From: Ga0077527 sp038144955
GTDB lineage: Bacteria > Pseudomonadota > Gammaproteobacteria > Burkholderiales > SG8-41
Length of the DNA stretch: 64,000 nucleotides
Assembly (NCBI GenBank): GCA_038144955.1
Contig: JAYQOT010000004.1
Coordinates: forward strand, 1 to 64,000
Reading direction: 5' to 3'
In this document: piece after piece, positions 44,194 to 53,401 of the stretch
How the letters are laid out: each line of letters starts with the position of its first letter
Position numbering within the stretch: the stretch's first letter is position 1
Made by a program: the position numbers and the translations under genes
Notes under the pieces: generated by a model
The model's input: only the letters and a program-made list of their open reading frames with translations
What the model was told of the DNA's origin: nothing
The model's database searches: none

Positions 44194-46137
44194 ATGCGTG
44201 CAGGGGTAGTAGCGGCAGCGGTACTGGCGATGACAGCCGGACTGGCTGTCATGACTGGGCCAGTGCAGGGCGCTGGACTCGACGAAGCGTTCCTGGCGGC
44301 GCGGGATGCTGCGCGCGCCGGTGACAGCAAAAAGCTGGAGCAGATTGCGCCGCGTTTCAGCGGCCACCTGCTAGAACCCTATGTTTCGTATTGGCGCCTG
44401 TCGATTCGTCTCGAAGGCCGGGATCCAGAGGAAATCCGCGCTTTTCTCAGTGGTAATCGGGATACCCCGCTGTCCGACTATCTGCGCCGGGATTGGCTTA
44501 AGCAGCTGGGCAAAAGCGCGAAGTGGGAGCTCTTCAATGCCGAGCTGCCGGCGCTGGTCAACGACGATCTGGAGCTGACCTGCTATTCGCTGCAGGCGCG
44601 GGTGCGTACGGATACGCTGGCTCTGCGTGAGGCCCGTCCTCTCTGGTTCGTTGCCCGCAACCTGCCGGACAGCTGCAATCCACTGTTCGATGCGCTGATT
44701 CAATCGCAACTGCTGTCTGAGGATGATATCTGGACGCGCATCCGGCTTGCGCTCGAGGTCGGCCAGGTATCGCTGGCCAACCGCGTTGCGGCACATCTTC
44801 CGAAGGGTAAAGCGCCCGATGCCGGCGCGCTTTCGGCCATTTACTCCAATCCCGCAGGTTATCTCGGTCGCTCACACGGCTCACTCAATTCGCGTGGCGC
44901 GCGTGAGACGACGATGTTCGCGGTCTATCGGCTGGCGCGCACCTCGCCTCAACAGGCTTTTGCCCATTGGGTGAAACTCGGGCCGCGGTTTACCGAGGAT
45001 GAGCAAGCCTATGTGTGGGGCATGCTCGGTTATTACGCCGCCATGCGCCATGACCCCAATGCACTGGACTGGTTCGCACGCGCCTACGGCATGAGCGATC
45101 TGCAACTGACATGGAAGGCGCGGGCCGCTTTGCGCTCGCAAAGCTGGACCGAGCTTCTGGAGGCGGTCGATGCCATGACTGCCAAGGAAGCCGAGCGTTC
45201 CGCCTGGCGTTACTGGAAGGCCCGTGCACTGAAGGTGACGGGTCGGGAAAAAGAGGCGATTGCCCTGCTCAAACCGCTATCAGCAGGCTACGGATTTTAT
45301 GAACAGCTGGCGCTGGAGGATCTTGGCGGCACTGTACGTGCTCCGGAAGTGGCTTACAGGCCCGGACCGGATGAAATCAACGCCATCGCGGCGCGTCCGG
45401 GTATCCGCCGCGCTCTGGAACTGTTCCGGCTTGATGCACGCCTCGAGGGGGTACGTGAATGGCTGTGGGCGATCCGTGGTTTCGATGATCGCCAACTGCT
45501 GGCAGCAGCGGAAGTCGCGCGCCGCAATTCGGTCTGGGATCGCACAATCAATACTGCCGACAAAACCCTTTTCGAGCACGATTTCGGGCTGCGCTATCTC
45601 GCGCCGTATCGCGATCAGCTGAAATCGGCTGCCAGCCAGCTTGATCTGGACGAAGCCTGGGTCAACGGCCTGATACGCCAGGAAAGCCGGTTTATCGCTC
45701 AAGCCAAATCCCGGGCCGGGGCCAGCGGGCTGATGCAGTTGATGCCTGCTACCGCACGCTGGGTGGCGGGAAAGATCGGTTTGCGCAACTGGAGCTGGTC
45801 GAAAGTAAACGAAATCGAAACCAATCTGAGCCTGGGCACCTACTATCTGCGCCATGTACTGGATGCGCTGGATGGCAGTCCGGTACTGGCATCAGCCGCT
45901 TACAACGCCGGCCCTGGTCGGGCACGCAACTGGCGTGCTGATCGGAGCATGGAGGCCGCCATCTATGCCGAGACCATACCTTTTAGCGAGACGCGGCATT
46001 ATGTCCAGCAGGTCATGGCCAACTCCAGTTATTACGCGCACAACTTCAGCCAGCAGGGCCAGTCACTGAGGGCACGCATAGGGGTAATTGAGCCGCGTCT
46101 CCGTGATCAGGAGAAGACGCTGGGCGACACGCCCTGA
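44194..46137 (+). CDS. slt: soluble lytic murein transglycosylase
   Basis: Periplasmic exo-lytic transglycosylase that cleaves the MurNAc-GlcNAc bond to form 1,6-anhydro ends. The 647-residue protein has a signal peptide (MRAGVVAAAVLAMTAGLAV ... QGA), a long alpha-superhelical U-domain of TPR-like repeats at about residues 30-490, and a C-terminal SLT catalytic domain with Glu in IRQESRFIAQAKSRAGASGL, MQLMPATARWVAG and SAAYNAGPGRARNWR. ATG 44194 is the first start after the N run; a continuous reading frame through the Ns into ilvA is an artefact of unknown bases. Confidence 0.93.
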   Translation: MRAGVVAAAVLAMTAGLAVMTGPVQGAGLDEAFLAARDAARAGDSKKLEQIAPRFSGHLLEPYVSYWRLSIRLEGRDPEEIRAFLSGNRDTPLSDYLRRDWLKQLGKSAKWELFNAELPALVNDDLELTCYSLQARVRTDTLALREARPLWFVARNLPDSCNPLFDALIQSQLLSEDDIWTRIRLALEVGQVSLANRVAAHLPKGKAPDAGALSAIYSNPAGYLGRSHGSLNSRGARETTMFAVYRLARTSPQQAFAHWVKLGPRFTEDEQAYVWGMLGYYAAMRHDPNALDWFARAYGMSDLQLTWKARAALRSQSWTELLEAVDAMTAKEAERSAWRYWKARALKVTGREKEAIALLKPLSAGYGFYEQLALEDLGGTVRAPEVAYRPGPDEINAIAARPGIRRALELFRLDARLEGVREWLWAIRGFDDRQLLAAAEVARRNSVWDRTINTADKTLFEHDFGLRYLAPYRDQLKSAASQLDLDEAWVNGLIRQESRFIAQAKSRAGASGLMQLMPATARWVAGKIGLRNWSWSKVNEIETNLSLGTYYLRHVLDALDGSPVLASAAYNAGPGRARNWRADRSMEAAIYAETIPFSETRHYVQQVMANSSYYAHNFSQQGQSLRARIGVIEPRLRDQEKTLGDTP

Positions 46138-46188
46138 GGGGCTGTGGCAGGCCTGAGAACCAGGGCGGGCCGGGGGTAGAATAGACGC

Positions 46189-47124
46189 ATGCCATACAAC
46201 ATTTGCGTCCTTGGTGGATCCGGCTTTGTCGGCCGGCACTTGTGCCAGCAACTGGCGGCGTCGGGAAACCGCGTGAAGGTTCCGACCCGTGACCGCGAGC
46301 GTGCCAAGCACCTTATCCTGCTGCCCACGGTCGATGTCGTGGTTGCGGATATTCATGATCCGGCCGCACTGGCCGACCTGGTTCGCGGCTGCGATGCGGT
46401 GATCAACCTGGTTGGCGTGCTTCACGACGGCCGCGGTGCACGTGGTTTTGGCGCTTCCCATCGCGATTTGGCTGGAAAGGTGGTGGCTGCGTGTCGGGAA
46501 TCCGGCGTGCGGCGACTGCTGCACATGAGCGCGCTGGCTGCAGCCGTTGACGCTCCCAGTGACTATCTGCGCAGCAAGGGGGAAGCCGAGCGCATCGTTC
46601 GTGAGTCCGGACTCGACTGGACTGTTTTCAGGCCATCAGTGATTTTCGGACCGGAGGACAATTTTCTGAACCTGTTCACCGATTTGCAGCGGATGTTGCC
46701 GGTCCTTGCACTTGCCGGTCACCAGGCCCGCTTCCAGCCGGTTTACGTCGGCGATGTCGCCGCAGCTATGGTCGCTGCCATCAGGGACCGGAAGTCCTTT
46801 GGCGGCAGCTACGACCTGTGCGGGCCGAAACGCTATACGCTGCGAGAACTGGTTTCGCTGGCCGGTACCATGGCAGGCTGCCGCCGTCCGATCATCGGCC
46901 TCGGTCGCACATTGTCATACTTTCAGGCTGCAGTTCTGGAACTGTCACCGGTCAAGTTGATGACGCGCGACAACCTGCGCTCGATGCAGGTAGACAGCGT
47001 TTGCGACTGCGCGTTTCCCTTCGGCATCAAACCCCAGGCCCTGGAAACGCTTGCGCCTGACTGGCTGGCCTCACGCACGCCACGCGCACGCTATCAGCAA
47101 TTCCGCAATGCTGCGGGACGCTGA
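46189..47124 (+). CDS. NDUFA9-like NAD(P)-binding protein
   Basis: A 311-residue atypical short-chain dehydrogenase/epimerase-fold protein. The N-terminus MPYNICVLGGSGFVGRHLCQ has the Rossmann GxxGxxG. Family features include DAVINLVGVLHD, LHMSALAA and SDYLRSKGEAERIVRESGLDW, with WTVFRPSVIFGPEDNFLN. It lacks the classical YxxxK with a nearby catalytic Tyr in the usual place except YLRSK. The closest family I recognise is complex I NDUFA9-like proteins, common beside slt and cca in betaproteobacteria; the function there is unknown. Confidence 0.85.
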   Translation: MPYNICVLGGSGFVGRHLCQQLAASGNRVKVPTRDRERAKHLILLPTVDVVVADIHDPAALADLVRGCDAVINLVGVLHDGRGARGFGASHRDLAGKVVAACRESGVRRLLHMSALAAAVDAPSDYLRSKGEAERIVRESGLDWTVFRPSVIFGPEDNFLNLFTDLQRMLPVLALAGHQARFQPVYVGDVAAAMVAAIRDRKSFGGSYDLCGPKRYTLRELVSLAGTMAGCRRPIIGLGRTLSYFQAAVLELSPVKLMTRDNLRSMQVDSVCDCAFPFGIKPQALETLAPDWLASRTPRARYQQFRNAAGR

Positions 47125-47161
47125 TTTCCGGGGTTTCTGAGCGAATTCCTGCCAGACGATC

Positions 47162-48259
47162 ATGGAGACCTATGTCGTTGGCGGTGCTGTGCGGGATGAA
47201 ATACTGGGCCTTCCCGTCAAAGATCGCGACCATGTGGTCGTGGGTTCGACGCCTGAAGAGATGGTCCGACTCGGCTTCAGACCGGTCGGCAGCGATTTCC
47301 CCGTGTTTCTGCATCCGCAGACCCATGAGGAATATGCCCTGGCGCGTACCGAGCGCAAGACCGCACCGGGCTACCACGGGTTTACCTTTCATGCGGCGCC
47401 TGACGTTACGCTCGAGCAGGATCTGCAGCGCCGGGATTTGACCATCAATGCCATGGCGCGTGATGACAAGGGCCGGCTGTTCGATCCGCACGGTGGTGCA
47501 GAAGATCTGGGCGCGGGCATTCTGCGTCATGTAAGCCCTGCCTTTGCTGAAGATCCGGTGCGCATTCTGCGGGTGGCGCGCTTTGCCGCGCGTTTTGGTT
47601 TTACCGTCGCCGCGGAAACCGCGGCCTTGATGACGCAGATGGTGCGGTCCGGCGAAGCCGATGCACTGGTTGCGGAACGGGTCTGGCAGGAACTCGCCAA
47701 GGGGTTGATGGAAAACACGCCTTCCGCAATGTTCGATGTGTTGCGGGATTGCGGTGCACTGGCGAGAGTGCTTCCCCAGGTCGACGCACTCTTTGAAGGA
47801 GGGCATGCGGGTGAGGTCATGGCTGCCCTGGATGCCTTGGCGGGCCAGAACGCGCCGCTGGAAGTGCGTTTTGCGCTGCTGGCACGGCAACTGGAACCCG
47901 AAGCGGTCGAGGTCCTTTGCACATCAATCCGAGCGCCTGCTGCCTGCCGCGATCTGGGAGTGCTCGCGGCACGTCATGCCAATGCGCTGGCCGATGGCGC
48001 CGACATCGATGCCGCTGAACTGATGGCTGTATTTGATGCGGCCGATGCCTGGAGGCGACCCGAACGATTCGAATTGCTGCTGCAGGCCGCACTGGCCGGT
48101 ATCGGTGAGGGTGAAAAAACGCGGATGTATCTGCTGCGTGTTCACAAGGCGGCCCTGGCCGTGAATGCCGGTGAAATTGCGCGCGGGCAGAAGTCTGCGG
48201 CAGATATCAAGACTGCGGTTGCGCAGGCGCGGCTGAACAGGGCGCGCGCCGTCAAATGA
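47162..48259 (+). CDS. cca: CCA-adding tRNA nucleotidyltransferase with degenerate HD region
   Basis: Adds or repairs the 3' CCA of tRNA. The 365-residue protein has the class II polymerase head VVGGAVRDEILGLPVKDRD, the metal carboxylates at DRDHV-type VKDRDHVVVG, RRDLTINAMARD and DPVRILRVARFAARFGF, and the body domain to about residue 250. The E. coli-type C-terminal HD phosphohydrolase (histidine segment and HDLGK) is not visible: the aligned stretch reads FALLARQLEPEAVE, and the protein is about 45 residues short. The nucleotidyltransferase should work; the 2'-phosphatase/phosphodiesterase functions probably do not. ATG 47162 gives the family start. Confidence 0.92.
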   Translation: METYVVGGAVRDEILGLPVKDRDHVVVGSTPEEMVRLGFRPVGSDFPVFLHPQTHEEYALARTERKTAPGYHGFTFHAAPDVTLEQDLQRRDLTINAMARDDKGRLFDPHGGAEDLGAGILRHVSPAFAEDPVRILRVARFAARFGFTVAAETAALMTQMVRSGEADALVAERVWQELAKGLMENTPSAMFDVLRDCGALARVLPQVDALFEGGHAGEVMAALDALAGQNAPLEVRFALLARQLEPEAVEVLCTSIRAPAACRDLGVLAARHANALADGADIDAAELMAVFDAADAWRRPERFELLLQAALAGIGEGEKTRMYLLRVHKAALAVNAGEIARGQKSAADIKTAVAQARLNRARAVK

Positions 48260-48290
48260 TTTTCAAATCAACCATCAGCCAAGGACAGCC

Positions 48291-48914
48291 ATGATCGATT
48301 TCTACACCTGGACTACACCGAATGGACGCAAGGTTTCCATCATGCTCGAGGAATGCGGGCTGAAATACCGCACCCATGCGATCAATATCGGCAAGGGTGA
48401 CCAGTTCACTTCCGAGTTTGTGGCCATCAATCCCAACAGCAAAATACCCGCGATCGTCGATGCCGACGGTCCGGACGGCAAGCCGATTGCGCTGATGGAA
48501 TCCGGCGCGATCCTGATTTACCTCGCCGGCAAGACCGGCAAATTTCTGCCGCAGGCGGTGCGCGGCCGATATGACGCGCTGCAGTGGCTGATGTTCCAGA
48601 TGGGCGGCGTGGGTCCGATGTTCGGACAGGTGCATCATTTCCTGCGCGCAGCCAAGGAGCCGGTGCCGTACGCGATCGAACGTTATGTCAACGAAACGCG
48701 GCGGCTCTACGCGGTGCTCGACAAGCAGCTCGCCGGTCACGAATGGCTGGCGGGCGGCGAGTACACCATTGCCGACATGGCGACCTACCCCTGGGTGGCG
48801 CGCTATGAATGGCACAAGACCAATCTCGACGATTTTCCCGCGGTGAAGCGCTGGTTCGACCGTCTTTCCGCCCGGCCCGCGGTGCAGCGCGGCATGGCGG
48901 TGCCGAAAGTTTGA
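48291..48914 (+). CDS. glutathione S-transferase family protein (YfcG-like)
   Basis: A 207-residue GST-fold protein, N-terminal thioredoxin-like domain followed by an all-helical domain. It begins MIDFYTWTTPNGRKVSIMLEECG (the TPN-G active-site turn of the YfcG/YghU disulfide-bond oxidoreductases), with NPNSKIPAIVD and the Glu-Ser ESGAILIYLAGKTG that binds glutathione, and the helical-domain MADMATYPW (here IADMATYPWVARYEWHK). E. coli YfcG acts as a disulfide reductase with glutathione. An AAGGA box precedes the ATG. It is the last core gene before the restriction-modification segment. Confidence 0.92.
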   Translation: MIDFYTWTTPNGRKVSIMLEECGLKYRTHAINIGKGDQFTSEFVAINPNSKIPAIVDADGPDGKPIALMESGAILIYLAGKTGKFLPQAVRGRYDALQWLMFQMGGVGPMFGQVHHFLRAAKEPVPYAIERYVNETRRLYAVLDKQLAGHEWLAGGEYTIADMATYPWVARYEWHKTNLDDFPAVKRWFDRLSARPAVQRGMAVPKV

Positions 48915-48948
48915 CTCTGAACGCACAATCCGAGTAATAAAGCCTTAA

Positions 48949-49776
48949 ATGGCAGACAAGTACGAACAATATTCGCAGGAGGAGCTGATACGGCTGCTGC
49001 GCGAACGTGACCGCAAGCCCAAGTTCGGTCTGGTCTGGGAGCGCGACGAGATCGACCATGACAATTCACTCAATGACGATTTTGTCGTGCTCGACGTGGT
49101 GCCGGAGCTGTCAGCAGGAGCGGGCCCGTGGCGCAACCTGATCATCGAAGGCGACAACTTCGATGCGCTGCGTTACCTGCGGATGACCCACGCCGGCAAG
49201 GTGCGCTGCATCTACATCGACCCTCCGTACAACACCGGCAACAAGGATTTCATCTACAACGACCGCTTTGTCGACAGGGAGGACGTCTACAAGCACAGCA
49301 AGTGGCTGGAATACCTCTACCGCCGCCTGCTGTTGGCGCGCGAACTGCTGGCCGAGGACGGCGTGCTGCTGGTGTCAATCAACGACGAGAATCGCGCCAA
49401 GCTGGAATTGCTGCTGGATCAGGTGTTTCCGGGTATGCGACTGGGGTCATTTGTCTGGCGGACTAAGGATACGGGAAACGATGCCGGCGGTATGTTTAGT
49501 CATGTTCATGAACATGTTCTTGTGTTTGCCAACCCGGCATTTGCCTTTCAAGGCAAACCCATCAGCTTGGATAAATATAAAAATCTAGATGATGATCCTG
49601 ATGGTCCGTATGCACTTGATCCACTTACAAAAGCGCATTCTTATGCAGAGAGACCTAATACTTATTACCCGATTCAAGATCCTCAGACTGGATATTGGTA
49701 TCCATGCGATCCAGATAGGGTGTGGGCATATGCGACAAAAGCGCGGTTAAAAGAGGGCGCGAAATTGCGCGCATAA
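48949..49776 (+). CDS. Type III-like DNA adenine methyltransferase, 5' part (DPPY half, interrupted)
   Basis: First 275 codons of a Mod-like N6-adenine methyltransferase. It contains the target-DNA entry NLIIEGDNFDALRYL, catalytic motif IV DPPYNTGNKDFIYND near residue 91, and LLLARELLAEDGVLLVSIND (motif VIII region). It stops at TAA 49774-49776 immediately after KEGAKLRA, while the same frame continues uninterrupted after the stop with conserved methyltransferase sequence. One base change (for example CAA to TAA) explains it. The SAM-binding FxGxG motif is in the downstream part, so this product alone should be inactive. From about 49440 the base composition drops to ~44% GC. Confidence 0.9.
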   Translation: MADKYEQYSQEELIRLLRERDRKPKFGLVWERDEIDHDNSLNDDFVVLDVVPELSAGAGPWRNLIIEGDNFDALRYLRMTHAGKVRCIYIDPPYNTGNKDFIYNDRFVDREDVYKHSKWLEYLYRRLLLARELLAEDGVLLVSINDENRAKLELLLDQVFPGMRLGSFVWRTKDTGNDAGGMFSHVHEHVLVFANPAFAFQGKPISLDKYKNLDDDPDGPYALDPLTKAHSYAERPNTYYPIQDPQTGYWYPCDPDRVWAYATKARLKEGAKLRA

Positions 49777-49836
49777 ACTATTGAGGAGCTTATTGAGAAA
49801 CGGCATGTTTGGTTCCCATCGTGTAAACCTAAGGAA

Positions 49837-50793
49837 GTGATGCGGTGGGATACCAAAGAAGAATTGATTCAGGCCATTCGCGACGGCAAAGGTCCGGTAC
49901 TGCCCAAGAAAAAGACCCCATTGCTGCGCGAGGACTTGCCGGACCTCGACTTCTGGATCGGCAAACCGATCGCACCCGGCCGACCTTCGCGCAAATCACA
50001 TCTCAAGTTCAAGGACAAAATGATTGCGCCGGTCAGCAGCTGGATCGCCGGCTTGAACGAAGAAGTCGATTATCTGTACGACGAGCTTTCAGAGGAGCTC
50101 GAAAGCCTGCGCTCACCTCGGGGCGGCGAGGGTACCGACGCCATCAACGAGATTCTCGGCACCAAAGCATTCACTCATCCCAAGCCGCCGACCTTGATTC
50201 GAAATCTGCTCCGGCAGGCCACCAAGCCAGACGATCTGGTGCTGGACTTTTTTGCGGGTTCGGGAACGACGGCGCAGGCGGTTCTTGAGCTCAACCAGGA
50301 AGACGGCGGCAGCCGCAGGTTCATCATGGTGTCCAGCACCGAGGCGACCGCACAGGATCCCGAGAAGAACATATGTCGGGACGTATGTGCCAAGCGTATC
50401 AAGGGTGTGATTGATGGCTACCGAAAAACTCCCGGGACAGGCGGCGATTTTGCCTATCTGCGCGCTTATCGCATTGCTGCCGAACGGGTGCTGAGCAATG
50501 TTCGCCACGAACAAGTCTGGCTTTCGCTGCAGTTGATTCATTTTTCGGGTGTCGAGGTCTTCGACCCCAAACAGAATCTGCAGGTTGCACATGGCGCATT
50601 TCTGGCGATTGCCTATCTGCCGCGCCTCGACGAAAAAGCGGCCAAGAAAATTGTTGATATCGCAGAGAAATCGCCAAAATTGGTGTTGTATTCATGGCAG
50701 CCCGGCCAGTTGCGCGAGCGGATTCATCTGCCCAATGTAAGTTTCGAGAAAATTCCCGAATTTCTGGTCGCCCGCTTCGGAGGTGAACGATGA
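49837..50793 (+). CDS. Type III-like DNA adenine methyltransferase, 3' part (FxGxG half)
   Basis: Continuation of the interrupted methyltransferase in the same frame, 318 residues from the GTG. Here lie the SAM-binding motif I VLDFFAGSGTTAQAVLELNQ near residue 140 and RFIMVSSTEATAQDPEK, in the order (DPPY before FxGxG) of beta-class enzymes. Translation could restart at GTG 49837 or ATG 49840 after AAGGA, spaced only 1-4 nt. If both halves are made they might pair, as two-subunit methyltransferases are known, but this is speculative. The stop overlaps the res start (ATGA). The gene's normal full length would be about 614 codons. Confidence 0.88.
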   Translation: MMRWDTKEELIQAIRDGKGPVLPKKKTPLLREDLPDLDFWIGKPIAPGRPSRKSHLKFKDKMIAPVSSWIAGLNEEVDYLYDELSEELESLRSPRGGEGTDAINEILGTKAFTHPKPPTLIRNLLRQATKPDDLVLDFFAGSGTTAQAVLELNQEDGGSRRFIMVSSTEATAQDPEKNICRDVCAKRIKGVIDGYRKTPGTGGDFAYLRAYRIAAERVLSNVRHEQVWLSLQLIHFSGVEVFDPKQNLQVAHGAFLAIAYLPRLDEKAAKKIVDIAEKSPKLVLYSWQPGQLRERIHLPNVSFEKIPEFLVARFGGER

Positions 50794-53249
50794 TGATTCA
50801 GCCGGAGCTGTATCAGAAAGCCGCGGTCGACAATGTATTGAGTATCTTCCGTTATGCCGAGGCCCAGCTTGCAGAGGCGACGGACGATGAGAGCCGCCGC
50901 AATGCGATTGCACACAACGGCAGCGTGCTGATCCAGGCGCCGACGGGAGCAGGCAAGACGCTGATGGCCGGCATGGTCGCCGAGCGTTTTGCGAAGGATA
51001 CAAAAATCGTCTGGTTCTGGTTTACGCCCTTTGCCGGATTGGTCGAGCAGGCGCGGACCGCCATGCGCGGGCAGTTCCAGGGCTTGCGCATCCGTGATAT
51101 CCAGGCAGATCGGCTGGCGATGGGTACCCGCAGCGGTGATGTGTTCGTGTCGACCTGGGCCTCTGTGGCTGCCAGCAACAAGGAAAGCCGCAAGCTGCGA
51201 ACTGATGGAGATCTCTCGCTGGCCCTCGATACACTGGTGCCCTCGCTGCGGGAAGCGGGGTTCCGGATCGGTGTCGTAATCGACGAGGCGCATCACACTT
51301 TCAGCTATGGCACCGAGGCGGTACGCTTTTACAACACGGTACTGCGCCCGGAATTTTCCCTGTTGATCACGGCGACACCCGACGACGCAGATGCCGACCG
51401 CTTCAAGCAGGCGACCGGCATCGCCGTGCTGCACCGTGTGACGGTCAGTCGCAAGGAAGCAGTGGATAAGGGTTTGATCAAGGAGGGTATCAAGTCGATT
51501 GCTTACCTTGCTCCCGACGATCAAAAAGCCTTGGTGGATTTCCAACTGGCGGCGCTCAGCGATGCGCGTGACGTGCATGCTCAGATCAAGGCGCAACTTA
51601 AGGCACAGGGTATTAACCTGATGCCGCTGATGCTGGTGCAGGTGGCTTCGACTGACAACAGCGTGGCAGAGGCCAAAAAACGGCTGCTGCAGCTTGGGTT
51701 CCGGGAAGAAGCGATTGCGTCTTATACCGCCAATGAGCCCAGCGACGATCTGCTGTCGGTGGCAATTGATGAAACAAAGGAAGTGCTGATTTTCAAGCTG
51801 GCGGCGGCTTTGGGCTTTGATGCGCCCCGTGCGTTCACGCTGGTTTCCGTGCGTGGGGCCAGAGATACCGATTTCGGTATCCAGGTCGTGGGCCAAATTC
51901 TGCGGGTACACCGGGATGTGCGCGGTCGTGAACTGCCGGAACTGTTGCGCTATGGATATGTGTTCCTAGCGGATGCGGATAACCAGACCGGCTTGACCAG
52001 TGCGGCCGACAAGATCAATGCAATCAAGACCGAGTTGTCCGAGATCAGTCCGTATGCGATGGTGGTGCGCATTGCGGGCCAGACACAGATTCAGGTGGTT
52101 ACCGAAAACGGTCAGCCACAGATGTTCCCGATTTCAGGCGACCAGTATCGGGATCCAGAGTTGCCGACGGCGCAATCGCTGGGGCTGGCCGGACAGCAAG
52201 CCCAGACGCTGATGTCGCAGGGTTTGCTGTCGACCTTGCTGTTGCCAGGGGTGCCCGGAGCATCATCCGGTGCCGGGAGCGGTAAGGCGCTTGCCGGGGG
52301 CGCGGGCAGACCAGTACTTCCCGGGAATTCGGTTTTTAGCCTCAAGGCAGGTATCTCCAAAACCTTTAAACGCGAGCTGCTGCCGATTGCGACCGACGAA
52401 CTGCTGAAGTGCATCGGTGCGACTGTAGCAATCGACGAGAAGGTGTTTACCAGCGGGTTGAAGGAAAAAGCCGCCGTGACCCGGCGCGAGGAGGAGATAT
52501 TCACCCGCCAAGTCGGCGACCGTGTAGTGCAGGTTCGTCTTTCAAGGGCCGAAATTGCACGTCGTGCACAGAAGGTGCTGTTCGAGCCGGATTATCTGGA
52601 CCCCCGGGATCTGCACGAGACGTTGATCAGGCGTTTGCGCGCCGAGTATGAGCGGCATGGCATGGATGTGGATGAGGAACGGCTGGACGTGGCGTTGAAT
52701 CTGATCCTGGTCAGCAATCCCAATTTGGTGCGGATGGCTGCGCGCAAATGTGCCGCCCAATACAAGGACGTGGTTGATGCGGCGCCGTTGCCGGATAGCA
52801 TCAGCCTCCCGCCTGGGGCGCGCACGTCACGGTTGAACGTATATGGAGTCATGCCTGCCGACTTGAACCGGGACGAGACTGCGTTCGCGGAGCTGCTCGA
52901 CAGCGACACTACCGGCACGGTGGAATGGTGGCATCGCAATGAGCCGCGAAAGCCCTGGTCAATCGGGATCGTATTGCCGAATGGTGCGCAGTATTTTCCG
53001 GACTTTCTCGTGAAAGTCAGCGGCCGGACCAAAGGGGAAGGGTTGCTCCTCATTGAGGTCAAGGGAGATCATATTCTTAACAAGACCGATGACCTGGATA
53101 AATCGATTTCCGAGCACAAGACCTATAAACGCCCGCTGATGGTGGTCCGTGAAGATGCTGGGCGATTCATGGCCGTGGAGTTCAGGGAGAGTTCTGGGCG
53201 CAATGAAATGGATCGGGTTTTTCAGGTGGATATTCTGAAGCACCTCTAA
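50790..53249 (+). CDS. Type III-like restriction subunit, helicase-nuclease
   Basis: An 819-residue Res-like protein: ATP-dependent translocase plus endonuclease that would act with the adjacent methyltransferase. Superfamily 2 motifs are seen in order: Walker A APTGAGKT near residue 53, DEAH box IDEAHH near 165, TATP near 193, and motif VI VGQILRVHRDVRG near 368. A Gly/Ser/Ala-rich linker lies about residues 488-510. The C-terminal PD-(D/E)xK nuclease site is visible as YFPDFLVKVSG ... LLLIEVKGDH (Asp near 735, Glu-Lys near 757). No frameshift or stop interrupts it. Start ATG overlaps the mod stop. Confidence 0.9.
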   Translation: MMIQPELYQKAAVDNVLSIFRYAEAQLAEATDDESRRNAIAHNGSVLIQAPTGAGKTLMAGMVAERFAKDTKIVWFWFTPFAGLVEQARTAMRGQFQGLRIRDIQADRLAMGTRSGDVFVSTWASVAASNKESRKLRTDGDLSLALDTLVPSLREAGFRIGVVIDEAHHTFSYGTEAVRFYNTVLRPEFSLLITATPDDADADRFKQATGIAVLHRVTVSRKEAVDKGLIKEGIKSIAYLAPDDQKALVDFQLAALSDARDVHAQIKAQLKAQGINLMPLMLVQVASTDNSVAEAKKRLLQLGFREEAIASYTANEPSDDLLSVAIDETKEVLIFKLAAALGFDAPRAFTLVSVRGARDTDFGIQVVGQILRVHRDVRGRELPELLRYGYVFLADADNQTGLTSAADKINAIKTELSEISPYAMVVRIAGQTQIQVVTENGQPQMFPISGDQYRDPELPTAQSLGLAGQQAQTLMSQGLLSTLLLPGVPGASSGAGSGKALAGGAGRPVLPGNSVFSLKAGISKTFKRELLPIATDELLKCIGATVAIDEKVFTSGLKEKAAVTRREEEIFTRQVGDRVVQVRLSRAEIARRAQKVLFEPDYLDPRDLHETLIRRLRAEYERHGMDVDEERLDVALNLILVSNPNLVRMAARKCAAQYKDVVDAAPLPDSISLPPGARTSRLNVYGVMPADLNRDETAFAELLDSDTTGTVEWWHRNEPRKPWSIGIVLPNGAQYFPDFLVKVSGRTKGEGLLLIEVKGDHILNKTDDLDKSISEHKTYKRPLMVVREDAGRFMAVEFRESSGRNEMDRVFQVDILKHL

Positions 53250-53387
53250 AATTATCAATAAAAACAAATACTTATAACAATTTTATTGTGCGACCTTCAT
53301 GGAAAGTCCGCGCTGGATTTTTATATTCTGGCGATGTTTGCTTGAGTTGCTGCGAACGATTCCATTTTCCTCAGGGTCTAATTAGCC

Positions 53388-53393
53388 TATAAT
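53388..53393 (+). promoter_or_regulatory. -10 element for the DUF4258 gene
   Basis: TATAAT lies 8 nt before the GTG at 53402, so transcription would begin at or within a few bases of the start codon, giving a leaderless mRNA. No convincing -35 hexamer is 16-18 bp upstream. Confidence 0.45.
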
Positions 53394-53401
53394 TTTTATA
53401 G

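Noticed and set aside
42586..46137. A single 1183-codon reading frame from ilvA through the N run to slt
   Set aside because: The frame is continuous only because Ns translate as unknown residues; the two halves are different full-length families with their own start (44194) and the expected end.
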